A DNA stretch of 64,000 nucleotides, taken from Clostridiales bacterium (GTDB lineage: Bacteria > Bacillota > Clostridia > Christensenellales > Aristaeellaceae). Of this stretch, positions 43,061 through 50,802 are shown in pieces. Position numbers and translations under genes: made by a program. Where the stretch lies: NCBI GenBank assembly GCA_015056145.1, contig SVGY01000003.1:1-64000 (forward strand), written 5' to 3'. Within the stretch, counting starts at the first letter, position 1, and every line of letters starts with the position of its first letter. Under the pieces are notes generated by a model that was not told the DNA's origin, ran no database searches, and worked only from the letters and a program-made list of their open reading frames with translations.

Positions 43061-44680
43061 TTATTCGGCGGGAGCTGCTTCGATGGCGACAGTCTCGGCA
43101 TCTTTGGGTTCTTCGCTCTCACGGCCCAGATCAGCGTTCATTTTGGCCAGGGTCTTCTTGTCCAGATTGTACACAACGGCAAGGCCGATAAACTGCACAA
43201 CGGCGCTGAACAGATACAGACCGGCAACCAGCCAGCACATGTTTTTGGCGGTTGCAGGGCTCTGGCCAATGGTGCCGAATTTGGCCTCGTAACCCAGCAC
43301 ACCCATGATCAGCAGCACGATGGAGGGGCCAATGCCCTGAGCCAGCTTGCGGAAGAAGGAATGCAGCGCATAAACGGTGCCTTCTTCACGGGTGCCGTAT
43401 TTCCATTCGTTGTAGTCGATAGCATCTGCCATCATGGCCCAGGATACGCAGGTGTACACGCCCATACCCACGCCAAATACGCACAGGCCCAGCAGATATA
43501 CGATCAGAGCAATGTTCACATTGCTGATGAGGGGGAAGACGAGCATAATCACGCCGCCCACCAGAGAAACGACGGTGCCAAACACGGAAGCTTCCTTTTT
43601 GCCGTATTTCTTAACGATCTTGGTAATGAAGGGCATGAAGATGAACATGGGCAGGAAGCCGATCATCTGCACAAGGCCGGACAAGGAGGCCATGTTGAAA
43701 TAAGTGGCAAACATGATGGTATTGGCAGTGGTGGCAGCGTTCATGCCAAGGAACATACCCATGGCAGCCAGCGTGGCGCCCACGGCGGGACGGTTCTTGA
43801 TAAACTTGACGAAAGCCTGGAAAATGTTGAATTTTTCGGTGTACTCGTTGGCTTTTACGGTGTTTTCGTCCACACGGATGGTGATGGTTTTCAGCATGAA
43901 CATGAAGGCAATGAAGCCCAGAATGCCCATGATGAGGGCTGCCCAGAACACACGCTCGCCCAGCAGGATCTCCACCTGCTTGCCGGTGGTGGGACTGAGA
44001 ACTGCGTCGCCGATCTCATAAGGAGCTTTGGTTTCGGGGTTGATCAGGAACAAAGCCTTGTCAACGCCTTCAGGAATTTCGATCTTGCTGAGGAAACTGT
44101 CGGTGCCGTCATAGGTGACTTTCTGCCAGATCAGCATGGGCAGGATCACCATGGGAAGGATGTTGCCGATCATGGAGCCGATGGAGCGCCAGGTGGACAA
44201 CTGAGCACGCTCGCCCACGTCCTCGGTTACCAGGGACAGCATAGAGCCGTAGGGGACGTTTGCGATGGTGTAGAAGGCATCCCAGATTACATAGCCCAGG
44301 ATGAACAGCACAGCCTTCACAACCACGCTGGCATTGGGGAAGGGCATGAACACCGCTGCGCCGCCAATGAGCAGGCCGCATGCACCGATGAAAATGTACT
44401 GCTTATACTTTCCATGCTTATAGTTGCGGTGATCGTTGTCGATGAGGGTACCGATCATGGGATCGTTTACGGCATCCCAGATCTGCACCAACAGCAACAG
44501 CAGGGACAGCAGGCCGGTTTCCATCATCATGTAAACCAGCCAGAAGGTTTGCACGGTGCCTTTCAGGGCAAAGCTCATGTTGCAGCCAAGATCGCCGGCG
44601 GCATAGGCCAGACAATCCCGTATGCCGAATTTGCGTTGTTTCTTTTCAGGGGTGGGGGCAGTACTCTGGTTCTGTTCCAT
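43061..44680 (-). CDS. GPH-family glycoside-pentoside-hexuronide:cation symporter
   Basis: A 539-residue membrane protein with 12 helices of the GPH family (MelB, UidB and XynP group), which import glycosides with Na+ or H+. LAYAAGDLGCNMSFALKGTV near the N terminus and VQIWDAVNDPMIGTLIDN with the cation-binding Asp are signature segments, followed by SMLSLVTEDVGERAQLSTWR. An insert of about 60 residues (near DGTDSFLSKIEIPEGVDKAL) lies between helices 6 and 7. The start ATG 44680 follows AGAGGGAG. It probably feeds the GH2 enzyme downstream. Confidence 0.93.
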   Translation of the reverse strand: MEQNQSTAPTPEKKQRKFGIRDCLAYAAGDLGCNMSFALKGTVQTFWLVYMMMETGLLSLLLLLVQIWDAVNDPMIGTLIDNDHRNYKHGKYKQYIFIGACGLLIGGAAVFMPFPNASVVVKAVLFILGYVIWDAFYTIANVPYGSMLSLVTEDVGERAQLSTWRSIGSMIGNILPMVILPMLIWQKVTYDGTDSFLSKIEIPEGVDKALFLINPETKAPYEIGDAVLSPTTGKQVEILLGERVFWAALIMGILGFIAFMFMLKTITIRVDENTVKANEYTEKFNIFQAFVKFIKNRPAVGATLAAMGMFLGMNAATTANTIMFATYFNMASLSGLVQMIGFLPMFIFMPFITKIVKKYGKKEASVFGTVVSLVGGVIMLVFPLISNVNIALIVYLLGLCVFGVGMGVYTCVSWAMMADAIDYNEWKYGTREEGTVYALHSFFRKLAQGIGPSIVLLIMGVLGYEAKFGTIGQSPATAKNMCWLVAGLYLFSAVVQFIGLAVVYNLDKKTLAKMNADLGRESEEPKDAETVAIEAAPAE

Positions 44681-44807
44681 GGATTCTCCCTCTTTCTGAT
44701 GATTTCGCATAACATCTTACGCACACAAAAAACAGGAACACACCGGAAAAGAGGAGTGAGGCTCTTTGGCAATGTGCTTTGTCTTTTGGGACGTATCCTT
44801 TGTTATG

Positions 44808-44835
44808 ATTATAACATATGTAAATTGTTTTTCAA
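44808..44835 (-). promoter_or_regulatory. Promoter of the symporter-GH2 operon
   Basis: On the minus strand TTGAAA (44835-44830), 16 bases, TATAAT (44813-44808), about 128 bases ahead of the symporter start. The long leader could hold a regulatory site, not identified. Confidence 0.75.
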
Positions 44836-44884
44836 GTGTATTTTTTTGGATGGGAAGAATATGCGCAAAGAATGGATTTACTTC

Positions 44885-44912
44885 AACAAAAAACCGCCCC
44901 AAATGGGCGGAA
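44885..44912 (-). terminator. Terminator of truA operon
   Basis: On the minus strand CCGCCC-ATTTG-GGGCGG is followed by TTTTTTGTTG. Confidence 0.85.
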
Positions 44913-44917
44913 TTGAT

Positions 44918-45700
44918 TTATTCGTAATAAACCTCTGTTAGCTCCAGCCCGCATGCGGGGGCCGTAATGCCCAGCGCCAGGCGGTCGCCGGTTACAATGG
45001 CACGGGCGAAAGCGTCTTCCGGCAGGCGGCCCATACCGATATCCAGCATGGTTCCAGCGATGATGCGCACCATGTTGTACAAAAAGGCGTTGCCACGAAT
45101 GGTCAGGGTGAGGTCGCAGCCGGATTTGTCAAGAGCCACGTCGTGAATGGTACGAACGGTGGTTTTGGCTGTGCCGCCTGCTGCCTGAAAAGCTGCAAAA
45201 TCATGGGTGCCGATCAAGTCATTCAGGCTTTTTTTCATAAGATCAAAGTTCAGCTTCTGAGGCACATGGGCGCAGAGATTGCGGTAAAGGGCGCTGGCAT
45301 GGGGAGCGTTGTGAATACGATAGGTGTATTTTTTCCCCTTGGCGTCAAAGCGGGCATGGAAAGAGGGAGCGACGTCCCTCCCCTGCAGGGCCCGGATATC
45401 CGCAGGCAGACAGGTATTCAGTGCAAAGGGATACTTGTCCGCCGGAATGCGGCTGGCGGTATCGAAATGCACCATTTGCCCAAGGGCGTGCACCCCTGCA
45501 TCGGTGCGGCTGGAGCCGGTCACGGTGATGCTTTCGCCGGTGAGGGAAGACAGCGCTTCCTCCACTACCTGCTGCACCGCAAGGGCGTTCTGCTGCCGCT
45601 GCCATCCGGCGTAGGCGGTACCGTCGTAGCTGACGGTGATCAGCACCCGGTGTTTGCCCTCCGGGCTGGAATCCTTGATGAGGGGAGGTAAATCTGTCAT
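44918..45700 (-). CDS. truA: tRNA pseudouridine(38-40) synthase TruA
   Basis: TruA makes pseudouridine at positions 38-40 of the tRNA anticodon arm. The 260-residue protein carries VSYDGTAYAGWQRQQNALAV near the N terminus, the catalytic Asp67 in GSSRTDAGVHALGQ, FDAKGKKYTYRI, and the C-terminal RGNAFLYNMVRIIAGTMLDI. ATG 45700 overlaps the ecfT stop, so it is the last gene of the operon, as in many Firmicutes. A longer in-frame start at 45766 would overlap ecfT and is rejected. Confidence 0.96.
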   Translation of the reverse strand: MTDLPPLIKDSSPEGKHRVLITVSYDGTAYAGWQRQQNALAVQQVVEEALSSLTGESITVTGSSRTDAGVHALGQMVHFDTASRIPADKYPFALNTCLPADIRALQGRDVAPSFHARFDAKGKKYTYRIHNAPHASALYRNLCAHVPQKLNFDLMKKSLNDLIGTHDFAAFQAAGGTAKTTVRTIHDVALDKSGCDLTLTIRGNAFLYNMVRIIAGTMLDIGMGRLPEDAFARAIVTGDRLALGITAPACGLELTEVYYE

Positions 45701-46506
45701 AGCTGAATCAACTTTCCGCAAAGAATGGTAACGGCCAGGAAGGCAATACTCACAAGCGCTGCCCACAGGTCGTTTTTCTGGTACTTCAGCACCCGGAGGC
45801 GTGTACGGCCTTCGCCGCCGTGATAGCAGCGGCTTTCCATGGCCATAGCCAGGTCGCCCGCCCGGCGGAAGGCGCTGACGAACAGCGGCACCAGCAGGGG
45901 GATCATCGCCTTGGCACGCTTGATGAGATTTCCGCTTTCAAAATCTGCGCCACGGGCCATCTGTGCCTTCTGGATTTTGTCCGCTTCCTCGGTAAGGGTG
46001 GGAATGAAGCGCAGGGCGATGGACATCATCATAGCCAGCTCGTGAGAAGGGAAACCGATTTTGGAAAGTGGTTTCAGCAGGCTCTCGATGCCGTCGCACA
46101 GGGCGATGGGGGAGGTGGTCAGGGTGAGCACGGCGGTGCCGGTCACAAGGAAGATCAGCCTCATGCAGAAGTGGATGGCCGTCATCAGGCCTTCTTTGCT
46201 GATGCGCAGAAAACGCCACTGAAAGAGCGTAGTACTGCCGCTGGAGAAGAACAGATTGAGGATAAAGGTAAGGATCAGCAGGAATCGCAGCGGTTTTACG
46301 CTGGACAGAAGCTGCCTTGCCCTGATGCCGGAAAGCTTTGCGCACAGCAGGATGTAGATCAGCGGAAAAATGTACCACACCGGGCTGGAAACAAAGAACA
46401 CCATTACAATATAGAGAAGGGTAAGCAATATTTTGGTTCGGGGATCCAGCCTGTGAATGGCGGAATTGCCGGGCATGTACTGGCCCAGGGTGATATCTTT
46501 CAGCAT
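45697..46506 (-). CDS. ecfT: Energy-coupling factor transporter transmembrane protein EcfT
   Basis: EcfT is the membrane coupling component of group II ECF vitamin transporters. The 269-residue protein starts GQYMPGNSAIHRLDPRTKIL, has four to five membrane helices, and carries the two coupling Ala-Arg-Gly-type motifs: AQMARGADF is clear, and the second is AMESRCYHGG, an ARG-to-SRC variant as found in some homologues. It is encoded after ecfA1 and ecfA2, overlapping by 7 bases. It would work with several S components encoded elsewhere. Confidence 0.94.
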   Translation of the reverse strand: MLKDITLGQYMPGNSAIHRLDPRTKILLTLLYIVMVFFVSSPVWYIFPLIYILLCAKLSGIRARQLLSSVKPLRFLLILTFILNLFFSSGSTTLFQWRFLRISKEGLMTAIHFCMRLIFLVTGTAVLTLTTSPIALCDGIESLLKPLSKIGFPSHELAMMMSIALRFIPTLTEEADKIQKAQMARGADFESGNLIKRAKAMIPLLVPLFVSAFRRAGDLAMAMESRCYHGGEGRTRLRVLKYQKNDLWAALVSIAFLAVTILCGKLIQL

Positions 46507-47366
46507 GCGCCCGCCTCCTTTCCACGGAGGGACAGAATGGCTTCAATAAGTTCCTCCTGGGTATAGAGGCCCCTGGGAAGATCGTAGCCTTCGGCGATAA
46601 GCTGATCCGCCAGCTGAGCAGCCTGAGGTACGCCCAGCCCCACAGAGGTGAGCAGATCAGCCTGCTGGAATACTTCCCGGGGCGTGCCGGTAAGCACCAT
46701 GCGGCCCCGGCTCATTACAACAAGGCGGGTGGCCAGGGTAGAAATATCATCCATGTTGTGGCTTACCATAATGATGGTGATGCCCCCGGATTGATGCAGT
46801 TCCCGGATCATGCCGAGAATGCTGTGGCGGCCTGCGGGATCAAGGCCTGCGGTGGGCTCGTCCAGAATGAGTACCGTAGGTTCCATGGCAAGCACGCCGG
46901 CAATGGCCACACGGCGCATCTGACCGCCGCTGAGCTCAAAGGGAGATCTGTCGGCCACGTCGTCATAATCAAGGCCGACCAGTTCCAGTGCGTGGCGTAC
47001 CCGGCGGTCGATCTCCTCCTGGGCAAGGCCGATGTTTTTAGGGCCAAAGGCCACGTCCTTGGCTACTGTTTCTTCAAAGAGCTGATATTCGGGGTACTGG
47101 AAAACCAGACCGATCTTTTTGCGTACTTCGATCAGGCTGACACCTTTTTCGGTGATGTCCAGCCCATCCACCACGATCCGTCCGGAGGTGGGCTTCAGGA
47201 GGCCGTTCAGGTGCTGCACCAGCGTGGTTTTGCCGGAACCGGTATGGCCCAGAAGGCCGATGAACTCGCCATCCTCGATGGTGAGGTTCACATCCTCCAG
47301 GGCAATGGCGGTAAAGGGGCTGTCCGGCATATAGGCATGGGTCAGATGCTCGATTTGGATGGGCAT
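46500..47366 (-). CDS. ecfA2: Energy-coupling factor transporter ATP-binding protein EcfA2
   Basis: The second ABC ATPase of the ECF module, 288 residues. Walker A is GHTGSGKTTL (40-49), Q-loop VFQYPEYQLFEETV, signature ELSGGQMRRVAIAGV, and Walker B PTVLILDEPTAGLDP. The N terminus IQIEHLTHAYMPDSPF is typical of EcfA2. The start ATG 47366 lies inside the end of ecfA1, an overlap of 25 bases. Completes the A1-A2-T trio. Confidence 0.94.
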   Translation of the reverse strand: MPIQIEHLTHAYMPDSPFTAIALEDVNLTIEDGEFIGLLGHTGSGKTTLVQHLNGLLKPTSGRIVVDGLDITEKGVSLIEVRKKIGLVFQYPEYQLFEETVAKDVAFGPKNIGLAQEEIDRRVRHALELVGLDYDDVADRSPFELSGGQMRRVAIAGVLAMEPTVLILDEPTAGLDPAGRHSILGMIRELHQSGGITIIMVSHNMDDISTLATRLVVMSRGRMVLTGTPREVFQQADLLTSVGLGVPQAAQLADQLIAEGYDLPRGLYTQEELIEAILSLRGKEAGAC

Positions 47367-48202
47367 AGCGTTTCTTTCAGCTCCTTTAGCATATCGCTGA
47401 CGTTGAGAATATCGTTGGAGAGGGGCAGGCCCTGCTTGCGAAGTTCCATGGCCATTTCCGACATGGGGGTCACATCCAGCCCCAGCGCCTTCATTTTTTC
47501 CACCTGGGAAAACACTTCCCGGGGCGTGCCGTCCATGGCGATGGAGCCTTTGTCCATGACCACGATGCGGTCGGCGGTGGCAGCTTCCTCCATAAAGTGG
47601 GTGATCCATACCACGGTGATGCCCTTTTCCCGGTTGAGCAGGTGTACGGTTTGCAGCACATCCTCCCGGCCGGCAGGGTCCAGCATGGCGGTGGATTCGT
47701 CCATGATGAGCACATCCGGCTCCATGGCCAGCACGCCTGCAATGGCTACCCGCTGCTTCTGGCCGCCGCTGAGCAGGTGGGGCGCACGCTCTGCAAAGGC
47801 GGACATCCGCACGGCGCCCAGGGCCGCTTCGATCCGCTCGATCATTTCATCCTGAGGAACGCCAAGGTTTTCAAGGCCGAAGGCAACGTCTTCCCGTACC
47901 ACATTGGCAACGATCTGGTTGTCCGGGTTCTGGAAAACCATGCCTGCATGGCGGCGGATGTTCCATACCTTTTCCTCGGCGGCGGTGTCCATACCGCAGA
48001 CAAGCACCTGGCCTTCCGTGGGAAGGAAAAGGGCGTTCATCAGTTTGGCCAGCGTGCTTTTGCCGCAGCCGTTGTGGCCGAGCACCGCCACGAAGCTGCC
48101 GGGCTCGATATCAAGGGAAACATGGCTTACCGCCGGTTCTGCCTCCGGCTCATAGCAGTAGGAAACGTCCTTCAGCTGGATGGGAAGGATGTTTTTTTCC
48201 AT
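47342..48202 (-). CDS. ecfA1: Energy-coupling factor transporter ATP-binding protein EcfA1
   Basis: The first ABC ATPase of the ECF module, about 286 residues. Walker A is GHNGCGKST (42-50), Q-loop VFQNPDNQIVANVVREDVAF, signature LLSGGQKQRVAIAGV, and Walker B VLIMDESTAMLDP, where the Ser in place of Pro is usual for EcfA1. I choose ATG 48202 because AAAGGAG touches the GTG at 48214. It starts 37 bases after the flavokinase gene ends. Confidence 0.94.
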   Translation of the reverse strand: MEKNILPIQLKDVSYCYEPEAEPAVSHVSLDIEPGSFVAVLGHNGCGKSTLAKLMNALFLPTEGQVLVCGMDTAAEEKVWNIRRHAGMVFQNPDNQIVANVVREDVAFGLENLGVPQDEMIERIEAALGAVRMSAFAERAPHLLSGGQKQRVAIAGVLAMEPDVLIMDESTAMLDPAGREDVLQTVHLLNREKGITVVWITHFMEEAATADRIVVMDKGSIAMDGTPREVFSQVEKMKALGLDVTPMSEMAMELRKQGLPLSNDILNVSDMLKELKETLCPSKSSI

Positions 48203-48238
48203 GAGGGAATCCACTCCTTTAAAAATGCGGGGGATGAG

Positions 48239-48682
48239 TCAACGCTGCCGATATGCCCCGGGAATAAGCTCCGGGCAGTGTTCGCCGGCGTAAACAAGGG
48301 CGCTTTCCCGGTCTGCGTCAAGCTGACTGCGCAGGGCTTCGAGGCTGGGAAAAGCTTGTTCGGGACGAAGAAAATGCCGGTATTCAAGGCATAGTTCTTC
48401 GCCGTAAAGGGGCTGCCATGGAAGACCGATGAGATGTGCCTCCACCGTGGGCATGCCTTCCGGCAAGGTGGGATGATAGCCCTGATTGAGGATGGCGAGG
48501 TAGTTTTCGCCCTTCAGGCGGGCTACTGCCACATATACGCCGTTTTCGGGGAAACCTTGTCCCTCCGGCCTGTAGGCAATGTTGGCAGTGGGAAAACCAA
48601 GCTGGCTGCCCAGGGCCTTTCCCTGCTGCACCGTACCTGTCAGCAAAAAGGGCAGGGAAGGCCGGAAATGATCGCCTTTCAT
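48239..48682 (-). CDS. Stand-alone riboflavin kinase domain protein
   Basis: A 147-residue protein that matches only the C-terminal flavokinase half of bifunctional RibF. TGTVQQGKALGSQLGFPTAN is the substrate/ATP loop with the GxxxGxxxGxPTAN pattern, GVYVAVARLKGENYLAILNQ and GMPTVEAHLIGL follow, with LYGEELCLEYRHFLRPEQAF and F-x-S-LEALRSQLDAD at the end. The FAD synthetase (nucleotidyltransferase) half is absent. The PTAN Thr and the Glu in VEAHLIG, catalytic in the family, are present. It is the first gene of the flavokinase-ecfA1-ecfA2-ecfT-truA operon, which hints at a link with vitamin uptake, possibly riboflavin. Confidence 0.85.
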   Translation of the reverse strand: MKGDHFRPSLPFLLTGTVQQGKALGSQLGFPTANIAYRPEGQGFPENGVYVAVARLKGENYLAILNQGYHPTLPEGMPTVEAHLIGLPWQPLYGEELCLEYRHFLRPEQAFPSLEALRSQLDADRESALVYAGEHCPELIPGAYRQR

Positions 48683-49061
48683 GGGGATTCCCTCCTCTCC
48701 TTCCAGGGATGAACACAAATAGATATTATATCGCAGATAGCACCGACGGTCAAACGGGAAAAGGAGAATTTCTCTGCTTTGCAGATATTTTCTGCAGAGA
48801 AGACAGTGTTTTTTATATGTTTTTCAGGATGGGGAATCGTTTTTCTTTTTCTGTAGCATTGGAGTTAAGCAAATCCGGGAAAAACAGAGCAGGCTGGTTT
48901 TGCCAACGATGCACAGGATGCGCAAATCCAGTCCGCAGTTGCAAAAAAGTTCAAACCATACAGAAATTGATTTGTTTTTGTAAAATCCTGGTCAATCTCT
49001 TTTCAATTGTAAAAGTTTGGTGTACAATAATCATGAATAGTAACAAGAAGGGGGTTCTTTC
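48683..49061. other. Divergent intergenic region upstream of the ECF operon and ireB
   Basis: About 380 bases with no convincing gene. A plus-strand frame at 48709-49065 (118 codons) has a Cys-rich, non-family sequence and no good ribosome site, and is likely spurious. A plausible ireB promoter is TTTTCA (49000-49005), 17 bases, TACAAT (49023-49028). The ECF operon promoter should lie on the other strand, but I do not see clear boxes. Confidence 0.55.
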
Positions 49062-49322
49062 GTGACGGAGAACGGAACTGCCAAATTTACGCCCGTTGTG
49101 GAAGGCGCCGCAAGGGATGCGGGAGATATTCTGAACCATGTATACCGTGCACTGCAATCCAAGGGCTACGACCCTGTGACCCAGATTGTGGGATATCTGA
49201 TTTCCGGCGATCCTACCTATATTACCAGCTACGGTCAGGCCCGGAGCATGATCTGCCGTCTGGAACGGGACGAGATCATGGAGGAGCTTGTGCGGGTATA
49301 TCTGCAGGGGCTGGATAAATAA
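49062..49322 (+). CDS. IreB family regulatory phosphoprotein
   Basis: An 86-residue protein of the UPF0297/IreB (YrzL) family. In Enterococcus, IreB is the substrate of the Ser/Thr kinase IreK and limits cephalosporin resistance. The conserved core is present: [40 protein letters not shown] and [20 protein letters not shown]. The start is GTG 49062, with AGAAGGGGG ahead. ruvX starts inside its stop codon, and yrzB follows, the conserved three-gene group of Firmicutes. Confidence 0.93.
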   Translation: MTENGTAKFTPVVEGAARDAGDILNHVYRALQSKGYDPVTQIVGYLISGDPTYITSYGQARSMICRLERDEIMEELVRVYLQGLDK

Positions 49323-49729
49323 TGGCGAGGATTATTGCTCTGGATGTGGGGGACGTGCGCATCGGCGTTGCGGTTTCTGACCCCACAGGGACCATCGCTC
49401 AGCCGCTGGAGGTATACAAGCGGGTGGGCTGGGGCCCGGACAGCCGCTATGTACAGGAACTTTGCAGCCGTTATGAAACCGATCAGGTACTGTTGGGGCT
49501 GCCCCTTAACATGGACGGCACCCGGGGGTTTCAGGTTGAAAAGGCCATGGCTTTTGGTCAGGTACTGGAAAAAGCAGGACTGACCGTATTTTATCAGGAT
49601 GAAAGAATGACCACCGTTACCGCAGAACGGGTGCTTATCGGCGGCAGTGTGCGCCGGGAAGATCGCAGGCAGTATGTGGACAAGCTGGCGGCGGCGGTGA
49701 TTCTGGAACAATATCTTGCATCCCGGTGA
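49322..49729 (+). CDS. ruvX: Holliday junction resolvase-like protein RuvX/YqgF
   Basis: A 135-residue RNase H-fold protein, involved in 16S rRNA 5' end processing in some bacteria and in recombination in others. IIALDVGDVRIGVAVSDPTG gives the first catalytic Asp, LLGLPLNMDGTRG the conserved middle, and VFYQDERMTTVTAERVLI with Asp/Glu, then DKLAAAVILEQYL with the final Asp. The start ATG overlaps the ireB stop. The overlap and neighbours make the assignment secure. Confidence 0.94.
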   Translation: MARIIALDVGDVRIGVAVSDPTGTIAQPLEVYKRVGWGPDSRYVQELCSRYETDQVLLGLPLNMDGTRGFQVEKAMAFGQVLEKAGLTVFYQDERMTTVTAERVLIGGSVRREDRRQYVDKLAAAVILEQYLASR

Positions 49730-49750
49730 TGCAAAGGAAAGAGGCATACA

Positions 49751-50086
49751 ATGAGCGAACATAACGAACACATGGTGCAGCTTCAGGACGAAAACGGCAA
49801 TGACGTGAATTTTGAACATCTGATGACCGTGGAACACAACGGCGAATATTATGTGCTGCTGGAGGCCACCGAGGATACCGACGACTGCAAGGAAGGCGAA
49901 GCCATCATCCTGAAGATCGTCCGGGACGAAGAAACCGATGAGGACGTGTACGCCACCATCGAGGATGAGGACGAATTCGAGCAGGTATTTGAAAAGTGTA
50001 TGGCCGCCATGGAAGAAGAGGACATGATGGCTGCCGGTATGACCATGGAAGCCCTGCTGGACGACGAAGAAGAGGACGAGGAGTAA
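49751..50086 (+). CDS. DUF1292 family protein (YrzB)
   Basis: A 111-residue strongly acidic protein of the DUF1292 family. The core LQDENGNDVNFEHLMTVEHN and GEYYVLLEATEDTD is standard, as is GEAIILKIVRDEETDEDVYA; the C terminus is a run of Asp and Glu (DDEEEDEE). Function unknown. It completes the ireB-ruvX-yrzB group, 21 bases after ruvX, with the site AAAGAGG. Confidence 0.92.
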   Translation: MSEHNEHMVQLQDENGNDVNFEHLMTVEHNGEYYVLLEATEDTDDCKEGEAIILKIVRDEETDEDVYATIEDEDEFEQVFEKCMAAMEEEDMMAAGMTMEALLDDEEEDEE

Positions 50087-50089
50087 CAG

Positions 50090-50635
50090 ATGCCTCATCT
50101 TATTGGTGAAAGGATCATGCTGCGGGAATACCGCAGCAGCGATTATGAATCCATCCGTGCCTGGGTAAACGACAGGGAGACCATAAAACACCTTTCCACA
50201 AGGTTCTGGCCTCCGCAAACCTCCGTGGATACGGAAGAATTCCTGCACCGCATGCTGCAATCCAGCCACAATGCCTACAACTTCGTCATCGCAGACAAGG
50301 CGGACGAAAGCTACATCGGTCAACTGGATATATTCCGGGTGGACTGGCGGCTGCGGCAGGGCGAGATCGGCCTGGTTATCGGCCGCAAGGAAGTCCGGGG
50401 CAGGGGCTATGCAGTGGAGGCCCTGAAACTGCTTCAGGAATTTGCTTTTATGACACTCGGCCTGGAAAGGCTGGAGCTGGAAGTGCACATGGAAAACAAA
50501 TCTGCCCTTAAATGCTATGACAAGGCAGGGTTTGTCCTGGAAGGCATCAAACGCCATGCATTTTATTCGGAAGGACGTTTCTGCGATCTGGGCATGATGA
50601 GCATCCTGCGCAGCGAGTGGGAACAAAGCCGCTGA
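50090..50635 (+). CDS. GNAT family N-acetyltransferase, RimJ/RimL-like
   Basis: A 181-residue acetyltransferase resembling RimJ/RimL, which acetylate N termini or small molecules. IMLREYRSSDYESIRAWVND opens the fold; IGLVIGRKEVRGRGYAVEAL carries the acetyl-CoA loop (RGRGYA); LEVHMENKSALKCYDKAGFV closes it. It follows the DUF1292 gene by 3 bases, so it belongs to the same transcript, and a terminator follows. Substrate unknown. Confidence 0.9.
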   Translation: MPHLIGERIMLREYRSSDYESIRAWVNDRETIKHLSTRFWPPQTSVDTEEFLHRMLQSSHNAYNFVIADKADESYIGQLDIFRVDWRLRQGEIGLVIGRKEVRGRGYAVEALKLLQEFAFMTLGLERLELEVHMENKSALKCYDKAGFVLEGIKRHAFYSEGRFCDLGMMSILRSEWEQSR

Positions 50636-50671
50636 ACCCTTACACCACGGCCCTTTTGTTGCATAAACTGT

Positions 50672-50702
50672 ACCATCCCTTTTCCGGGGATGGTTTTCTT
50701 TT
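50672..50702 (+). terminator. Terminator after the GNAT gene
   Basis: ACCATCCC pairs with GGGATGGT, followed by TTTCTTTT. Confidence 0.8.
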
Positions 50703-50723
50703 GCCTGGATTTTATGACCGGGG

Positions 50724-50753
50724 TTGACTTTTTTGCCATAAATGGGATAAAAT
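50724..50753 (+). promoter_or_regulatory. Promoter of the aspartate kinase gene
   Basis: TTGACT (50724-50729), 18 bases, TAAAAT (50748-50753). The leader is about 45 bases, too short for a lysine riboswitch. Confidence 0.6.
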
Positions 50754-50802
50754 ATCACTTTGTGGGGACATGAGTCCCGCACGCTCTGGAAGGAGAGTAC
50801 TT

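Noticed and set aside
40334-44941. A continuous plus-strand frame of 1535 codons
   Set aside because: It runs antisense to the well-supported GH2 and symporter genes and through the 148-bp repeat, and its sequence is Gly/His-rich with no family features. It arises from codon bias of the minus-strand genes.
48709-49065. 118-codon plus-strand gene upstream of ireB
   Set aside because: No ribosome site, Cys-rich atypical sequence, overlap with the ireB start; probably spurious.
50754-50802. Lysine riboswitch before aspartate kinase
   Set aside because: The leader is about 45 bases, too short for the L box.
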